From assembly GCF_004122035.1 (NCBI RefSeq), contig NZ_SAXA01000002.1, forward strand, positions 124,001-188,000: 64,000 nucleotides of DNA. The letters run 5' to 3'. The DNA is from Ancylomarina salipaludis (GTDB taxonomy: Bacteria; Bacteroidota; Bacteroidia; Bacteroidales; Marinifilaceae). The notes under the pieces were generated by a model, which made no database searches, was not told where the DNA came from, and was given only the letters and a program-made list of their open reading frames with translations. Positions 27,686 to 35,650 of the stretch are shown one piece after another; the stretch's first letter is position 1; each line of letters begins with the position of its first letter. The translations under genes and the position numbers were made by a program.

Positions 27686-28780
27686 TTATTTTTTGTCATT
27701 CATCACATCGTTCTGAATCAGGATAGCTTCTTTGTGAATCATTCTAAGCAGTTGGGTTAGGAATTTTTCTGAAAGCCCCAATGACTTCCCAAGTTCAATT
27801 CCCTGTTCTCTCACTTTCTCCCAACGTTTAAGTTGAAGGATATTCAGATTCTTTTCAGATTTGTATTCGCCTATTTCACTTACAGTGTGCATTCTTTGCG
27901 CCAGCAATTCAATTAGCTGTGTATCTATTGAGTCAATTTGGTTGCGATACTGCTCAAGTGGGTTATAATCGTCTCCATCTTTAATACTTAATCGGCAAAT
28001 CAGGCTGTTGAGTATTGTGTTTAGTTCGGATGGAATGAGTTGTTGTTCCATATCGCTCAGCGCTTCTTCAGGATTATAATGACTTTCTATCATCAAACCA
28101 TCCATATTTAAATCCAAAGCTTTTTGAGAAATCTGCTGAATGTATCTTCGGTCACCTGCAATATGACTTGGGTCACAAATCATAGGAAGGTTGTGGAATC
28201 TTGACTTTAACTCAATTGGAATTTCCCATTTAGGGATGTTTCTAAGACTTGTTTGTTCAAAAGGGTAAAATCCCCTGTGAATGGCTGCAAGTTTGCTAAT
28301 ACCCGCTTTATTGATTCTCTCGAGTGCTCCAATCCAAAGGTTGATGTCAGGATTTAGAGGGTTCTTAATCATGACCGGTACATTCATACCTTGTAAAGCA
28401 CTGGCAAGCTCTTGAATCGAAAATGGATTTGAAGTTGTTCTGGCTCCTATCCATAGGATATCAACATTGTGACGAAGGCACATCTCCACATGTTTTGGAG
28501 AAGCGACTTCAACAGTTGTTAATAAACCTGTTTCAAGTTTTACCTGATTTAGCCAATGTAACGCATCATCACCTCTGCCTTCGAAAGTGTTGGGACGAGT
28601 ACGAGGTTTCCATATACCGGCTCTAAAAATCTTAACCTGGTCAATTTCCTTTAACTGACGAGCTGTATTTAAGACCTGTTCTTCAGATTCAGCACTGCAA
28701 GGCCCACTGATAATAATAGGTCGGCTGTCTAATTTTTTAAACCACTCATTAATGGGTTTTAAATTATTTAATTCGTTCAT
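27686..28780 (-). CDS. bifunctional DAHP synthase / chorismate mutase
   Basis: The 364-residue protein joins an AroA-I-beta (KdsA-like) DAHP synthase domain (residues 10-265; SGPCSAES, FRAGIWKPRTRPNTFEG, CDPSHIAGDR) to a C-terminal AroQ chorismate mutase (about 275-355; RNQIDSIDTQLIELLAQR). It catalyses the first step of the shikimate pathway and the chorismate-to-prephenate step. In this fusion type the mutase domain usually gives feedback control by prephenate. A -7 like TACATTTG lies at 28796-28803 on the minus strand. Confidence 0.94.
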   Translation of the reverse strand: MNELNNLKPINEWFKKLDSRPIIISGPCSAESEEQVLNTARQLKEIDQVKIFRAGIWKPRTRPNTFEGRGDDALHWLNQVKLETGLLTTVEVASPKHVEMCLRHNVDILWIGARTTSNPFSIQELASALQGMNVPVMIKNPLNPDINLWIGALERINKAGISKLAAIHRGFYPFEQTSLRNIPKWEIPIELKSRFHNLPMICDPSHIAGDRRYIQQISQKALDLNMDGLMIESHYNPEEALSDMEQQLIPSELNTILNSLICRLSIKDGDDYNPLEQYRNQIDSIDTQLIELLAQRMHTVSEIGEYKSEKNLNILQLKRWEKVREQGIELGKSLGLSEKFLTQLLRMIHKEAILIQNDVMNDKK

Positions 28781-28795
28781 AGTCTTAAGTTAAGC

Positions 28796-28803
28796 CAAAT
28801 GTA
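28796..28803 (-). promoter_or_regulatory. candidate -7 promoter element of DAHP synthase gene
   Basis: The minus strand reads TACATTTG (TAnnTTTG). It lies 16 bases before the ATG, implying a very short leader. No well-spaced TTTG partner. Confidence 0.4.
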
Positions 28804-29278
28804 TAAAGTTATCTTCGGCTGAAAGATTCGCACAAAATTACGCTTTTAATTCTTTTATGGAAATTCTTAACCCAATCAATCGATTAATGTCTTGTATAAC
28901 ATGATGAACTTCTGCGACAATTTGACATAGTAGATAAGATGTTATGTTTTTGGGCTATTTAAACTGTTTTGACAGATCTATGATAGATTCCTTTGATGAG
29001 CTGTTTAGAAAAATCGATAAAGCTTTTTGTCCTAGATTGATAGCTTCCTTATTAAGCTGTTTTGTCTCGTAATTGGCTGATAATTAAGAGTACAGGATCT
29101 TTTTGGATTAAATCTGGATAATTGGTGCTGAAGCTTAAATTACTCGTTTTATTCATTGTGTAAATGATGTAATATTCATATAGATAGGCTTTTGGGTTGT
29201 TGTTTTAGATCATAATATATAGTGTTGAGTTAAGAAAATGCTTATCGTTTTGAATGTTAAAAAATCTGAAAATATTTT

Positions 29279-29286
29279 TATCTTTG
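29279..29286 (+). promoter_or_regulatory. candidate -7 promoter element of the ACIII-like/cbb3 operon
   Basis: TATCTTTG fits TAnnTTTG. The nearest TTTG (29249-29252) is 26 bp upstream, longer than the 19-21 norm. Confidence 0.45.
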
Positions 29287-29398
29287 AATGTTCTGCAAAC
29301 GGTTTCATTCTTATTTAAGCCTGGTTTTTAGGACGTTAATATTAATGTATAAAGTGTAGGAATACACATTTTGTAAATTCGATATAGATGATCAGAAT

Positions 29399-29412
29399 TT
29401 GATTTTTATCAT
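29399..29412 (+). promoter_or_regulatory. FNR/CRP-family box-like sequence
   Basis: TTGATTTTTATCAT matches the FNR consensus TTGATnnnnATCAA at 9 of 10 defined positions and lies 27 bases before the ferredoxin ATG. It overlaps a hairpin (29380-29385 region with 29408-29416). In AT-rich DNA such matches can be chance. Confidence 0.3.
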
Positions 29413-29438
29413 ATCGAGACTGAGCAAATTCTTGAGAT

Positions 29439-30374
29439 ATGACACAAAAAACTTCCGACAAGAGTAGACGAAATTTTCTGAAAAGTTTTGGAGTTACAGT
29501 TGGCGCAGCAGGGGTTGTAAGTAGTTTTTCACTATTAGGTGCCGCAAAAGCAGCTGCCAAAGAACCTGAGGAAATGGTCAATTTGCTGACTGCAGATGGA
29601 CAACTGGTTCAGGTTGACAAAAATCAACTCCGTCCAACCGTTACTGAACCTCTTAACGAACTGCAAAAAAGAGGTCGAGAGGGAATCGCAGGAAAATCAT
29701 TTGTAATGGTAATCGATTTGAGTAAATGTAGAAATGCACGTAAGTGTATGGATGCTTGTCAAAATCACCATCAGCTGAGAGCTGATCAGCACCATATTAA
29801 TGTGTTGCAAATGCAGGATTCAGAGCATACCGCTCCGTATTTTATGCCGAAACCTTGTCAGCATTGTGATAATCCACCTTGTACAAAAGTTTGTCCGGTG
29901 GATGCAACATTTAAACGCCAGGATGGTATTGTGTTGATTGATAATGAGCGTTGTATCGGTTGTCGTTTTTGTATTGCAGCTTGTCCATATTCTGCACGTA
30001 TTTTCCAGTGGACAGAACCTAAAGATTCTGAAAAATACAAAGATCTCACTTACAATATAGAAGCCAATGTCCCACAGAAAAAGGGTACCGTAAGTAAATG
30101 TTTGTTTAGTGCCGATCGTCTTCGTGAAGATAAGTTACCATCATGTGTGTCTTCTTGTCCTAATGGTGTTTATTATTTTGGTGACAGAAACGAGGATGCT
30201 GTTACAAACGGAACAACGGGTGTGACTGTTCGTTTTTCTAAATTGATTGAGGAAAATGCCGGTTACACGCTAATGAAAGAATTAGGGACAAAACCCCGAG
30301 TGTATTATTTACCACCCAAAGACAGAGCTTTCAAATTCAATGGTGATTTGTTAAATGAGGAAAATCTTCATTAA
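29439..30374 (+). CDS. TAT-exported 4Fe-4S ferredoxin subunit (ActB2/PsrB-like)
   Basis: The 311-residue protein has a twin-arginine signal (SRRNFLKSFG, residues 9-18) and four cysteine motifs of the DmsB/PsrB class. Motifs II (Cys140, 143, 148, 152) and III (172, 175, 178, 182) are complete. Motif I has Ala100 (Cys97, 103, 107 kept) and motif IV has Ser224 (Cys221, 236, 240 kept), so two clusters lack one ligand each and may be [3Fe-4S] or lost. It would pass electrons outside the inner membrane next to the NrfD protein encoded 68 bases downstream. No molybdopterin subunit is encoded nearby on this strand. Confidence 0.88.
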   Translation: MTQKTSDKSRRNFLKSFGVTVGAAGVVSSFSLLGAAKAAAKEPEEMVNLLTADGQLVQVDKNQLRPTVTEPLNELQKRGREGIAGKSFVMVIDLSKCRNARKCMDACQNHHQLRADQHHINVLQMQDSEHTAPYFMPKPCQHCDNPPCTKVCPVDATFKRQDGIVLIDNERCIGCRFCIAACPYSARIFQWTEPKDSEKYKDLTYNIEANVPQKKGTVSKCLFSADRLREDKLPSCVSSCPNGVYYFGDRNEDAVTNGTTGVTVRFSKLIEENAGYTLMKELGTKPRVYYLPPKDRAFKFNGDLLNEENLH

Positions 30375-30442
30375 TCTAACTTAGAAATACACCATCACGA
30401 TTATATTTAAAGATGTAATATTCATAGAAAATCATTTTACTT

Positions 30443-31783
30443 ATGAATGACAATACAAAACCGAAAGAAACAACACTTTCGTTTGAGAAAATAAAACAAG
30501 ATGTTCTTCGTCCCATGCAAACTCACAGAGGACTGGAGTTATGGATCGTTTTTTTAATTGCTGTTATTGCCGTTTGTGGTTGGGCGTATTACGTGCAGCT
30601 TCGCGATGGTTTAGGCGTAACCGGCATGCGGGATTACGTCTCATGGGGTTTATATATTGCGAATTTCGTATTTTTTGTTGCCGTGAGTTTGGTTGGGATG
30701 TTAATCTCGTCAATATTAGGTTTGCTCAAGGTTGATTGGATTGCACCCATTTCCAGGATAGCAGAGATTATTGCTGTTGCGTTTGTGGCAGTAGCGGGAT
30801 TGGTTATTGTATTAGATATGGGACGTCCCGATCGTTTACTTAATGTTTTTATCCACGGTCGATTTCAATCGCCTATCTTATGGGATGTTACTGTCGTTAC
30901 CACATATCTGGTTATTAGTTTACTACTGCTGATTCTGCCCATGATTCCTGATTTGGCTATCTGTAAAAAAGAAATGACGAATGCATCACCTCTTTTAAAG
31001 AAAGTATACAGCATTCTATCTTTTGGTTATACCAATACGCCACAACAGCACAAACACCTTCACAGGATGGTTCGAACCCTGATGGTTTTAATTGTACCAG
31101 TTGGTTTGGCTATTCACACGGTGACTTCCTGGTTATTTGCTGCAACTTTACGTAATGGTTGGGATACAACAATTTTCGGTCCCTATTTCGTTGCCGGGGC
31201 CTTTGTAGCAGGTGCCGCTGGTCTTGTAATTGCTATGTATTTCTTTAGAGTGAATTATAAATTACAAGATTACCTTACCGATTTGCATTTTGATAAAATG
31301 GGGAAATTGATGGTAGCCGTTTGTTTAGTCTACATCTATTTTAATGTCAATGAGTTTTTGGTTCCCGGTTATAAGATGAAATCAGGTGATAACACCCATT
31401 TGAAGGAATTATTTTTAGGATCATGGGCTATTATGTTTTGGGCTTCGCAATTATTGGGGAATATTATCCCGGTTATTTTAATGGTAAATAAGCGTTTTCG
31501 TAAGCCTTTGCCACTTATGATTATTTCGTTGTTTGTACTTGCAAGTGCATGGTTTAAGCGTTATGTGATAGTGATTCCTACTATGTTACACCCACATCTT
31601 CCTATCCAGAATGTGCCTGATAATTTTAAGCATTATTTCCCAACTCCAATTGAAATAGCAATTATTGTTCTGAGTTTTGCCTTGGCCTTGTTGATTATGA
31701 CCGTATTGGCTAAAATCTTCCCGGTTGTGCCGATTTGTGAAATTGCCGAGAAAGAGGGAATTGATTATAAAATTGAAGATTAA
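30443..31783 (+). CDS. NrfD/ActC-like integral membrane quinol-binding subunit
   Basis: The 446-residue protein has about 10 membrane helices. It aligns by eye with ActC of the second complex in this window: SPILWDV against SPLLWDV, ILSFGYT against LLSFGWT, and TTIFGPYFVAGA against TTIFPPYFVAGA are nearly the same. NrfD/PsrC proteins exchange electrons with menaquinol and may carry protons. It sits between a TAT ferredoxin and an anchored cytochrome c, as ActC does in alternative complex III, so quinol:cytochrome c reductase activity is inferred. Confidence 0.9.
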   Translation: MNDNTKPKETTLSFEKIKQDVLRPMQTHRGLELWIVFLIAVIAVCGWAYYVQLRDGLGVTGMRDYVSWGLYIANFVFFVAVSLVGMLISSILGLLKVDWIAPISRIAEIIAVAFVAVAGLVIVLDMGRPDRLLNVFIHGRFQSPILWDVTVVTTYLVISLLLLILPMIPDLAICKKEMTNASPLLKKVYSILSFGYTNTPQQHKHLHRMVRTLMVLIVPVGLAIHTVTSWLFAATLRNGWDTTIFGPYFVAGAFVAGAAGLVIAMYFFRVNYKLQDYLTDLHFDKMGKLMVAVCLVYIYFNVNEFLVPGYKMKSGDNTHLKELFLGSWAIMFWASQLLGNIIPVILMVNKRFRKPLPLMIISLFVLASAWFKRYVIVIPTMLHPHLPIQNVPDNFKHYFPTPIEIAIIVLSFALALLIMTVLAKIFPVVPICEIAEKEGIDYKIED

Positions 31784-31797
31784 TAAATCACGAAATA

Positions 31798-32712
31798 ATG
31801 AAGAATACATTCAATATATTAGCGACAATTATTCTTGTACTATCTTTATCAGCAACTGTTTGTGCTGAAGGTTGGGATGTACCTGCTTCAGTAAAAAAGA
31901 AACAGAATCCATACGAACTGACAAAGAGAAATATCAGTAGCGGGAAAAAAATATTTCAAACCACTTGTAAATCCTGTCATGGTGATCCGGGAAAAGGGAA
32001 TATGTTGCCATTGCAACCCCCTCCAACCGATTTGGGTTCCCAAAATTTTCTCGTTCAGACCGATGGTGAAATCTTTCACAAGATTAGAACCGGAAAGGGA
32101 GCTATGCCAACTTTCGAAAAAACTTTGAGTGATGAGAGTAAATGGATGGTTATTGCCTATTTGCGTTCATTAGATAAAATGAAAAGGGAAGCTGTTGTGA
32201 CAAAGGCTGTTGTGAATCCTGAGGTTACTGATGTTAAAATTGATATTGATGTTGACTCAGAACACAAAAAACTGATTGCAGAACTAACAGGCTTGAAAAA
32301 AGATGGGAAACGTGTTGGTTTGGAAGGAATCGAATTGAGTTTTCTGGTGAAAAGAGCATTTGGTCAACTGGATATTTCAGGTGAAGAGGCTTATACGAAT
32401 GAAAAGGGACAATTGATTGTTCAATTTCCTACTGATTTACCGGGAGACAGAGAAGGACAAGCAAATTTGCTTGTTAAAATCACGGATGAAGATAATTATG
32501 GCCCAATTGAGGAGAAACGTGTCGTTTCTATTGCTGTACCAACCAATCCTAAAAATATCCTTAGCGAAAGAGCCATGTGGGGAACCCGTGCCAATGCTCC
32601 TATTTGGATTATTGCTACTTATGTTTTGGGTGTTATCGGAATTTGGGGCGTTATTTTTCTGATTTTGTTTCAGCTTTTTCAGTTGTCTAAAATGCGCGTA
32701 AAATCAAAATAA
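31798..32712 (+). CDS. membrane-anchored monoheme cytochrome c with extra beta domain
   Basis: The 304-residue protein has a signal peptide (to about residue 23), a cytochrome c domain with CKSCH at 57-61 and a Met ligand candidate in GAMPTF (about 100-105), a predicted beta-sandwich (about 140-265, unrecognised), and a C-terminal membrane helix (about 272-296). It would hang on the outside of the inner membrane and carry electrons from the ferredoxin/NrfD pair to the cbb3 oxidase encoded next. It starts 14 bases after the NrfD gene. Confidence 0.88.
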   Translation: MKNTFNILATIILVLSLSATVCAEGWDVPASVKKKQNPYELTKRNISSGKKIFQTTCKSCHGDPGKGNMLPLQPPPTDLGSQNFLVQTDGEIFHKIRTGKGAMPTFEKTLSDESKWMVIAYLRSLDKMKREAVVTKAVVNPEVTDVKIDIDVDSEHKKLIAELTGLKKDGKRVGLEGIELSFLVKRAFGQLDISGEEAYTNEKGQLIVQFPTDLPGDREGQANLLVKITDEDNYGPIEEKRVVSIAVPTNPKNILSERAMWGTRANAPIWIIATYVLGVIGIWGVIFLILFQLFQLSKMRVKSK

Positions 32713-32715
32713 GAT

Positions 32716-32847
32716 TTACTGTTCTTTGTCGGTTTTATTTTTCCTGGGACCAAAACCCAGTTTGTAGAGTAAATAGCCGATTCCAAATAGAAAATGAGCA
32801 AGAGTAATGCCCGCAATAATATAAATTAGAGTTGAATCTGAGAACAT
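32716..32847 (-). CDS. possible 43-residue single-helix membrane microprotein
   Basis: In the gap between the cytochrome c gene and ccoI, the minus strand has an ATG (32847-32845) and a 43-residue frame to TAA (32718-32716). The product starts MFSDSTLIYIIAGITLAHFL, continues with a hydrophobic segment to about residue 29, then has a basic, polar tail (GFGPRKNKTDKEQ). This is the normal shape of a small membrane protein and is unlikely in random sequence. It is odd that it opposes the operon on both sides. No promoter was found for it. It may be a respiratory accessory peptide or an accident. Confidence 0.5.
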   Translation of the reverse strand: MFSDSTLIYIIAGITLAHFLFGIGYLLYKLGFGPRKNKTDKEQ

Positions 32848-32878
32848 TGTTTGATATTAAGACTAACAAGTCTGCAAT

Positions 32879-35368
32879 ATGACGAAAATACCTGAAGATA
32901 CAAAAAATCAAGCCTGCATTCACTGTGGTGATGATTGTGGTAAACATCCTGTTATTTGGGATGGAAAGCCCTTTTGTTGTTCGGGTTGTTCCACTGTATT
33001 TCAACTTTTGAACGAGAACGAGCTGTGTTCGTATTACAATATTGAATCGACTCCGGGTATTAAAATTGAAGAAGGAAAGTTTAAAGAGAAGTTTGCTTTT
33101 CTGGATGAAGATGAGATTGCCAGTCAATTGTATGAATTCTCCGAAGATTCAATACGTAAGGTGAGTTTATACACGCCGGGCATTCATTGTAGTTCTTGTA
33201 TTTGGTTGCTCGAACATCTTCATGTGCTGAATAAAGCTGTACTGAAATCAACGGTTAATTTCGTTAAAAAAGAAGTTGCTGTGACTTTTGATTCAAGCGA
33301 GTTAAGTCTGCGCCAGTTAGCCGAACTTTTGGCATCTATCCATTACGTCCCTGAAATTACATTGGATAACTTACAGGAAAAAAAGAATCAGGATGCCAAT
33401 AAAAAGCTACTCTATAAAATAGGTGTGGCGGGATTTGGTTTTGGGAACATTATGCTTTTAAGTCTTCCTGAATACGTGCCTGGATCAGAATATTTAGAGA
33501 CGCATTTCAAATCCTTTTTTGGAATGATGAATTTTCTACTCGTTTTACCCGTCTTATTTTATAGTGGAAGTGATTATATTCTTTCTGCATACAAAGGATT
33601 AAAGCATAAGTTTATCAATATTGATGTGCCCATTTCTTTGGGGATTATTACTCTTTTTATCCAATCGTGTTTTGAAATATTTACACGCACTGGCTCCGGT
33701 TATATGGACTCACTGACGGGGTTAATTTTTTTCTTGCTGATTGGGAAGTGGTATCAAAGTAAAAGTTATCAGGCTTTGTCATTCGAACGTGATTACCGAT
33801 CCTATTTTCCTGTAGCTGTTAGCAAAATTGTTGATGGCAATGAAGAAAGCACTCAAATTAATAAGTTGAAAAAAGGGGATTTGATTCTGATTCGAAATCA
33901 GGAGTTGATACCTGCTGATGCCATCTTAACCAAAGGAGAGGCTTTAATTGATTATAGCTTTGTTACGGGTGAATCACGCTCTGTTTCAAAAAGAGTGGGC
34001 GACCACTTGTTTGCGGGAGGTAAACAGGTAGGTGGTGCCATTGAAATGTGTATAGAAAAAGAGGTTGTTCAATCGCGATTAACGCAGTTGTGGAATCAGT
34101 CTGAAGAGAAAGAAATTTATTTTTCAAAATTGAATTCTTTAATTGATCAGATCAGTAAATACTTTACTCTGACCATAATTGCTATTGGTGCTTTAGCTGG
34201 TTTGTATTGGCTCTTGCATGATCCATCAAAAGCGGTATTTGCATTTACATCCGTTTTAATCGTGGCTTGTCCTTGTGCACTGGCACTTTCGTCTCCCTTT
34301 GCATTGGGGAATACCATGCGAATGCTGGGGCGTTTAGGGATTTATCTGAAAGGGGCTGATATTGTAGAAGCGCTGAGTGGTGTTGATACAATTGTTTTTG
34401 ATAAAACGGGAACGATTACTCAGGCTGATGCCGTGAATGTTAAATTTGAAGGAGATGCTTTAACAATTGAGGATTATAATGCCGTTAAGTCGCTGGTTCG
34501 TCATTCTTCACATGTATTGAGTACAATACTTTATGAGCATTTAAAAGCTTATGCATCAGAAAAGGTCATCGATTTTAAGGAATCGGTTTCTCTGGGGATA
34601 TCAGGGGATGTTGAAGGTCGCCAGGTTAAAATTGGTTCAGCCAGTTTTGTTTCTGATGCTAAAGTTGAAAAGGCATCTGCTTCAACAGAGGTTTTTGTTT
34701 CTTTTGACGGAAAGGTAAAAGGGCGCTTCGTTTTAAGCAATCAGTACCGAGCAGGTTTAAAGGAGATGATAACATCTTTGTCATCGGATTACGAGCTTCA
34801 TGTTCTTTCAGGTGATAACGATGCGGAGAAAGCAAACTTGCAGCAAATTTTCCCTGAAAACTCAAATCTCTTATTCAATCAATCGCCCCGGAATAAATTG
34901 GAATATATACAAGCACTTAAAAGTGAGGGGAAGAGAATCTTAATGATTGGTGATGGACTAAATGATGCCGGAGCATTAAAAGTGAGTGATGTTGGCATAT
35001 CCATTGCCGATGATATTTATCATTTTTCACCCGCTTGTGATGCCATACTTAAGGCTTCAAAATTTCAGGAGTTGAAACGATTTTTGAAAATATCGAAACA
35101 GAGTTTAAGGGTTGTTAAACTGAGTTTTCTACTATCTTTTTCCTATAATATATTTGGTTTATTCTTTGCAGTTCAGGGGCTTTTGTCTCCGATAGTAGCT
35201 GCATTGCTGATGCCAATTAGCTCCATATCGGTTGTGGCTTTTGCAAGTTTTACAACCAGTTATTTAGCAAAAAGTAAGAATGAAAAATTGATCGCAGATA
35301 AAAAGAATGGCTTTAATGAAGTTGAGATGCTAAGAAAAGAACGTGATAGTCTTGTTGAGACGATTTAA
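32879..35368 (+). CDS. ccoI: copper-translocating P1B-type ATPase, CcoI/FixI-like
   Basis: The 829-residue ATPase has a Cys-rich N-terminal domain (CIHCGDDC, FCCSGC, residues 14-42), a heavy-metal-binding domain with GIHCSSC (near 103), the ion-site CPC motif (IVACPCALALSSP), the phosphorylation DKTGTIT and the hinge MIGDGLNDAGAL. The N-terminal Cys-rich domain and position before ccoS and ccoN identify it as the CcoI pump that supplies copper for cbb3 assembly, rather than a CopA detoxification pump. Confidence 0.93.
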   Translation: MTKIPEDTKNQACIHCGDDCGKHPVIWDGKPFCCSGCSTVFQLLNENELCSYYNIESTPGIKIEEGKFKEKFAFLDEDEIASQLYEFSEDSIRKVSLYTPGIHCSSCIWLLEHLHVLNKAVLKSTVNFVKKEVAVTFDSSELSLRQLAELLASIHYVPEITLDNLQEKKNQDANKKLLYKIGVAGFGFGNIMLLSLPEYVPGSEYLETHFKSFFGMMNFLLVLPVLFYSGSDYILSAYKGLKHKFINIDVPISLGIITLFIQSCFEIFTRTGSGYMDSLTGLIFFLLIGKWYQSKSYQALSFERDYRSYFPVAVSKIVDGNEESTQINKLKKGDLILIRNQELIPADAILTKGEALIDYSFVTGESRSVSKRVGDHLFAGGKQVGGAIEMCIEKEVVQSRLTQLWNQSEEKEIYFSKLNSLIDQISKYFTLTIIAIGALAGLYWLLHDPSKAVFAFTSVLIVACPCALALSSPFALGNTMRMLGRLGIYLKGADIVEALSGVDTIVFDKTGTITQADAVNVKFEGDALTIEDYNAVKSLVRHSSHVLSTILYEHLKAYASEKVIDFKESVSLGISGDVEGRQVKIGSASFVSDAKVEKASASTEVFVSFDGKVKGRFVLSNQYRAGLKEMITSLSSDYELHVLSGDNDAEKANLQQIFPENSNLLFNQSPRNKLEYIQALKSEGKRILMIGDGLNDAGALKVSDVGISIADDIYHFSPACDAILKASKFQELKRFLKISKQSLRVVKLSFLLSFSYNIFGLFFAVQGLLSPIVAALLMPISSISVVAFASFTTSYLAKSKNEKLIADKKNGFNEVEMLRKERDSLVETI

Positions 35369-35395
35369 TTATATAGAGATAAAAAAAATAAAAAC

Positions 35396-35611
35396 TTGAG
35401 TGTAATATTTGTTTTAATAGCGGTGAGTATGGTTGTTGCAGGAGGCTTCTTGATAGGCTTTTTGTGGGCTGTAAGAAAGGGACAATATGACGATCACTAT
35501 TCGCCCTCAGTCAGAATTCTATTCGACGACGAAGAACTCAAAGATCAGAAAGAAATAGAAACTAAAAATACAGAAGGGCCTGAAACTGAATCAAAAGTTT
35601 CAGAAAACTAA
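35396..35611 (+). CDS. ccoS: cbb3-type oxidase assembly protein CcoS
   Basis: The 71-residue protein has one membrane helix (about 3-25) and the CcoS pattern GFLWAVRKGQYDD, followed by an acidic tail. CcoS is needed for cofactor insertion into cbb3 oxidase. Start codon is TTG; no better ATG exists. It lies between ccoI and ccoNO. Confidence 0.9.
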   Translation: MSVIFVLIAVSMVVAGGFLIGFLWAVRKGQYDDHYSPSVRILFDDEELKDQKEIETKNTEGPETESKVSEN

Positions 35612-35650
35612 AAAAGAATTCATTCGTAAATTTATTAAGCTATAACATAC

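Larger units (their letters stand above)
28804..29438. other. 635-base gene-free region upstream of the ferredoxin/NrfD/cytochrome c module
   Basis: No gene is supported. A -7 like TATCTTTG (29279-29286) could start the plus-strand respiratory operon with a leader of about 145 nt. An imperfect direct repeat of about 27 nt occurs near 28980-29007 and 29037-29064. A hairpin-forming, FNR-box-like sequence lies at 29380-29416. Confidence 0.5.

Noticed and set aside
28980-29072. 30-codon frame in the long intergenic region
   Set aside because: It covers the imperfect direct repeat and has no membrane, metal or family features; not supported as a gene.
32735-33127. 130-residue minus-strand frame overlapping the start of ccoI
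   Set aside because: It is antisense to the conserved Cys-rich N-terminus of CcoI and lies in a different frame from the 43-residue microprotein.
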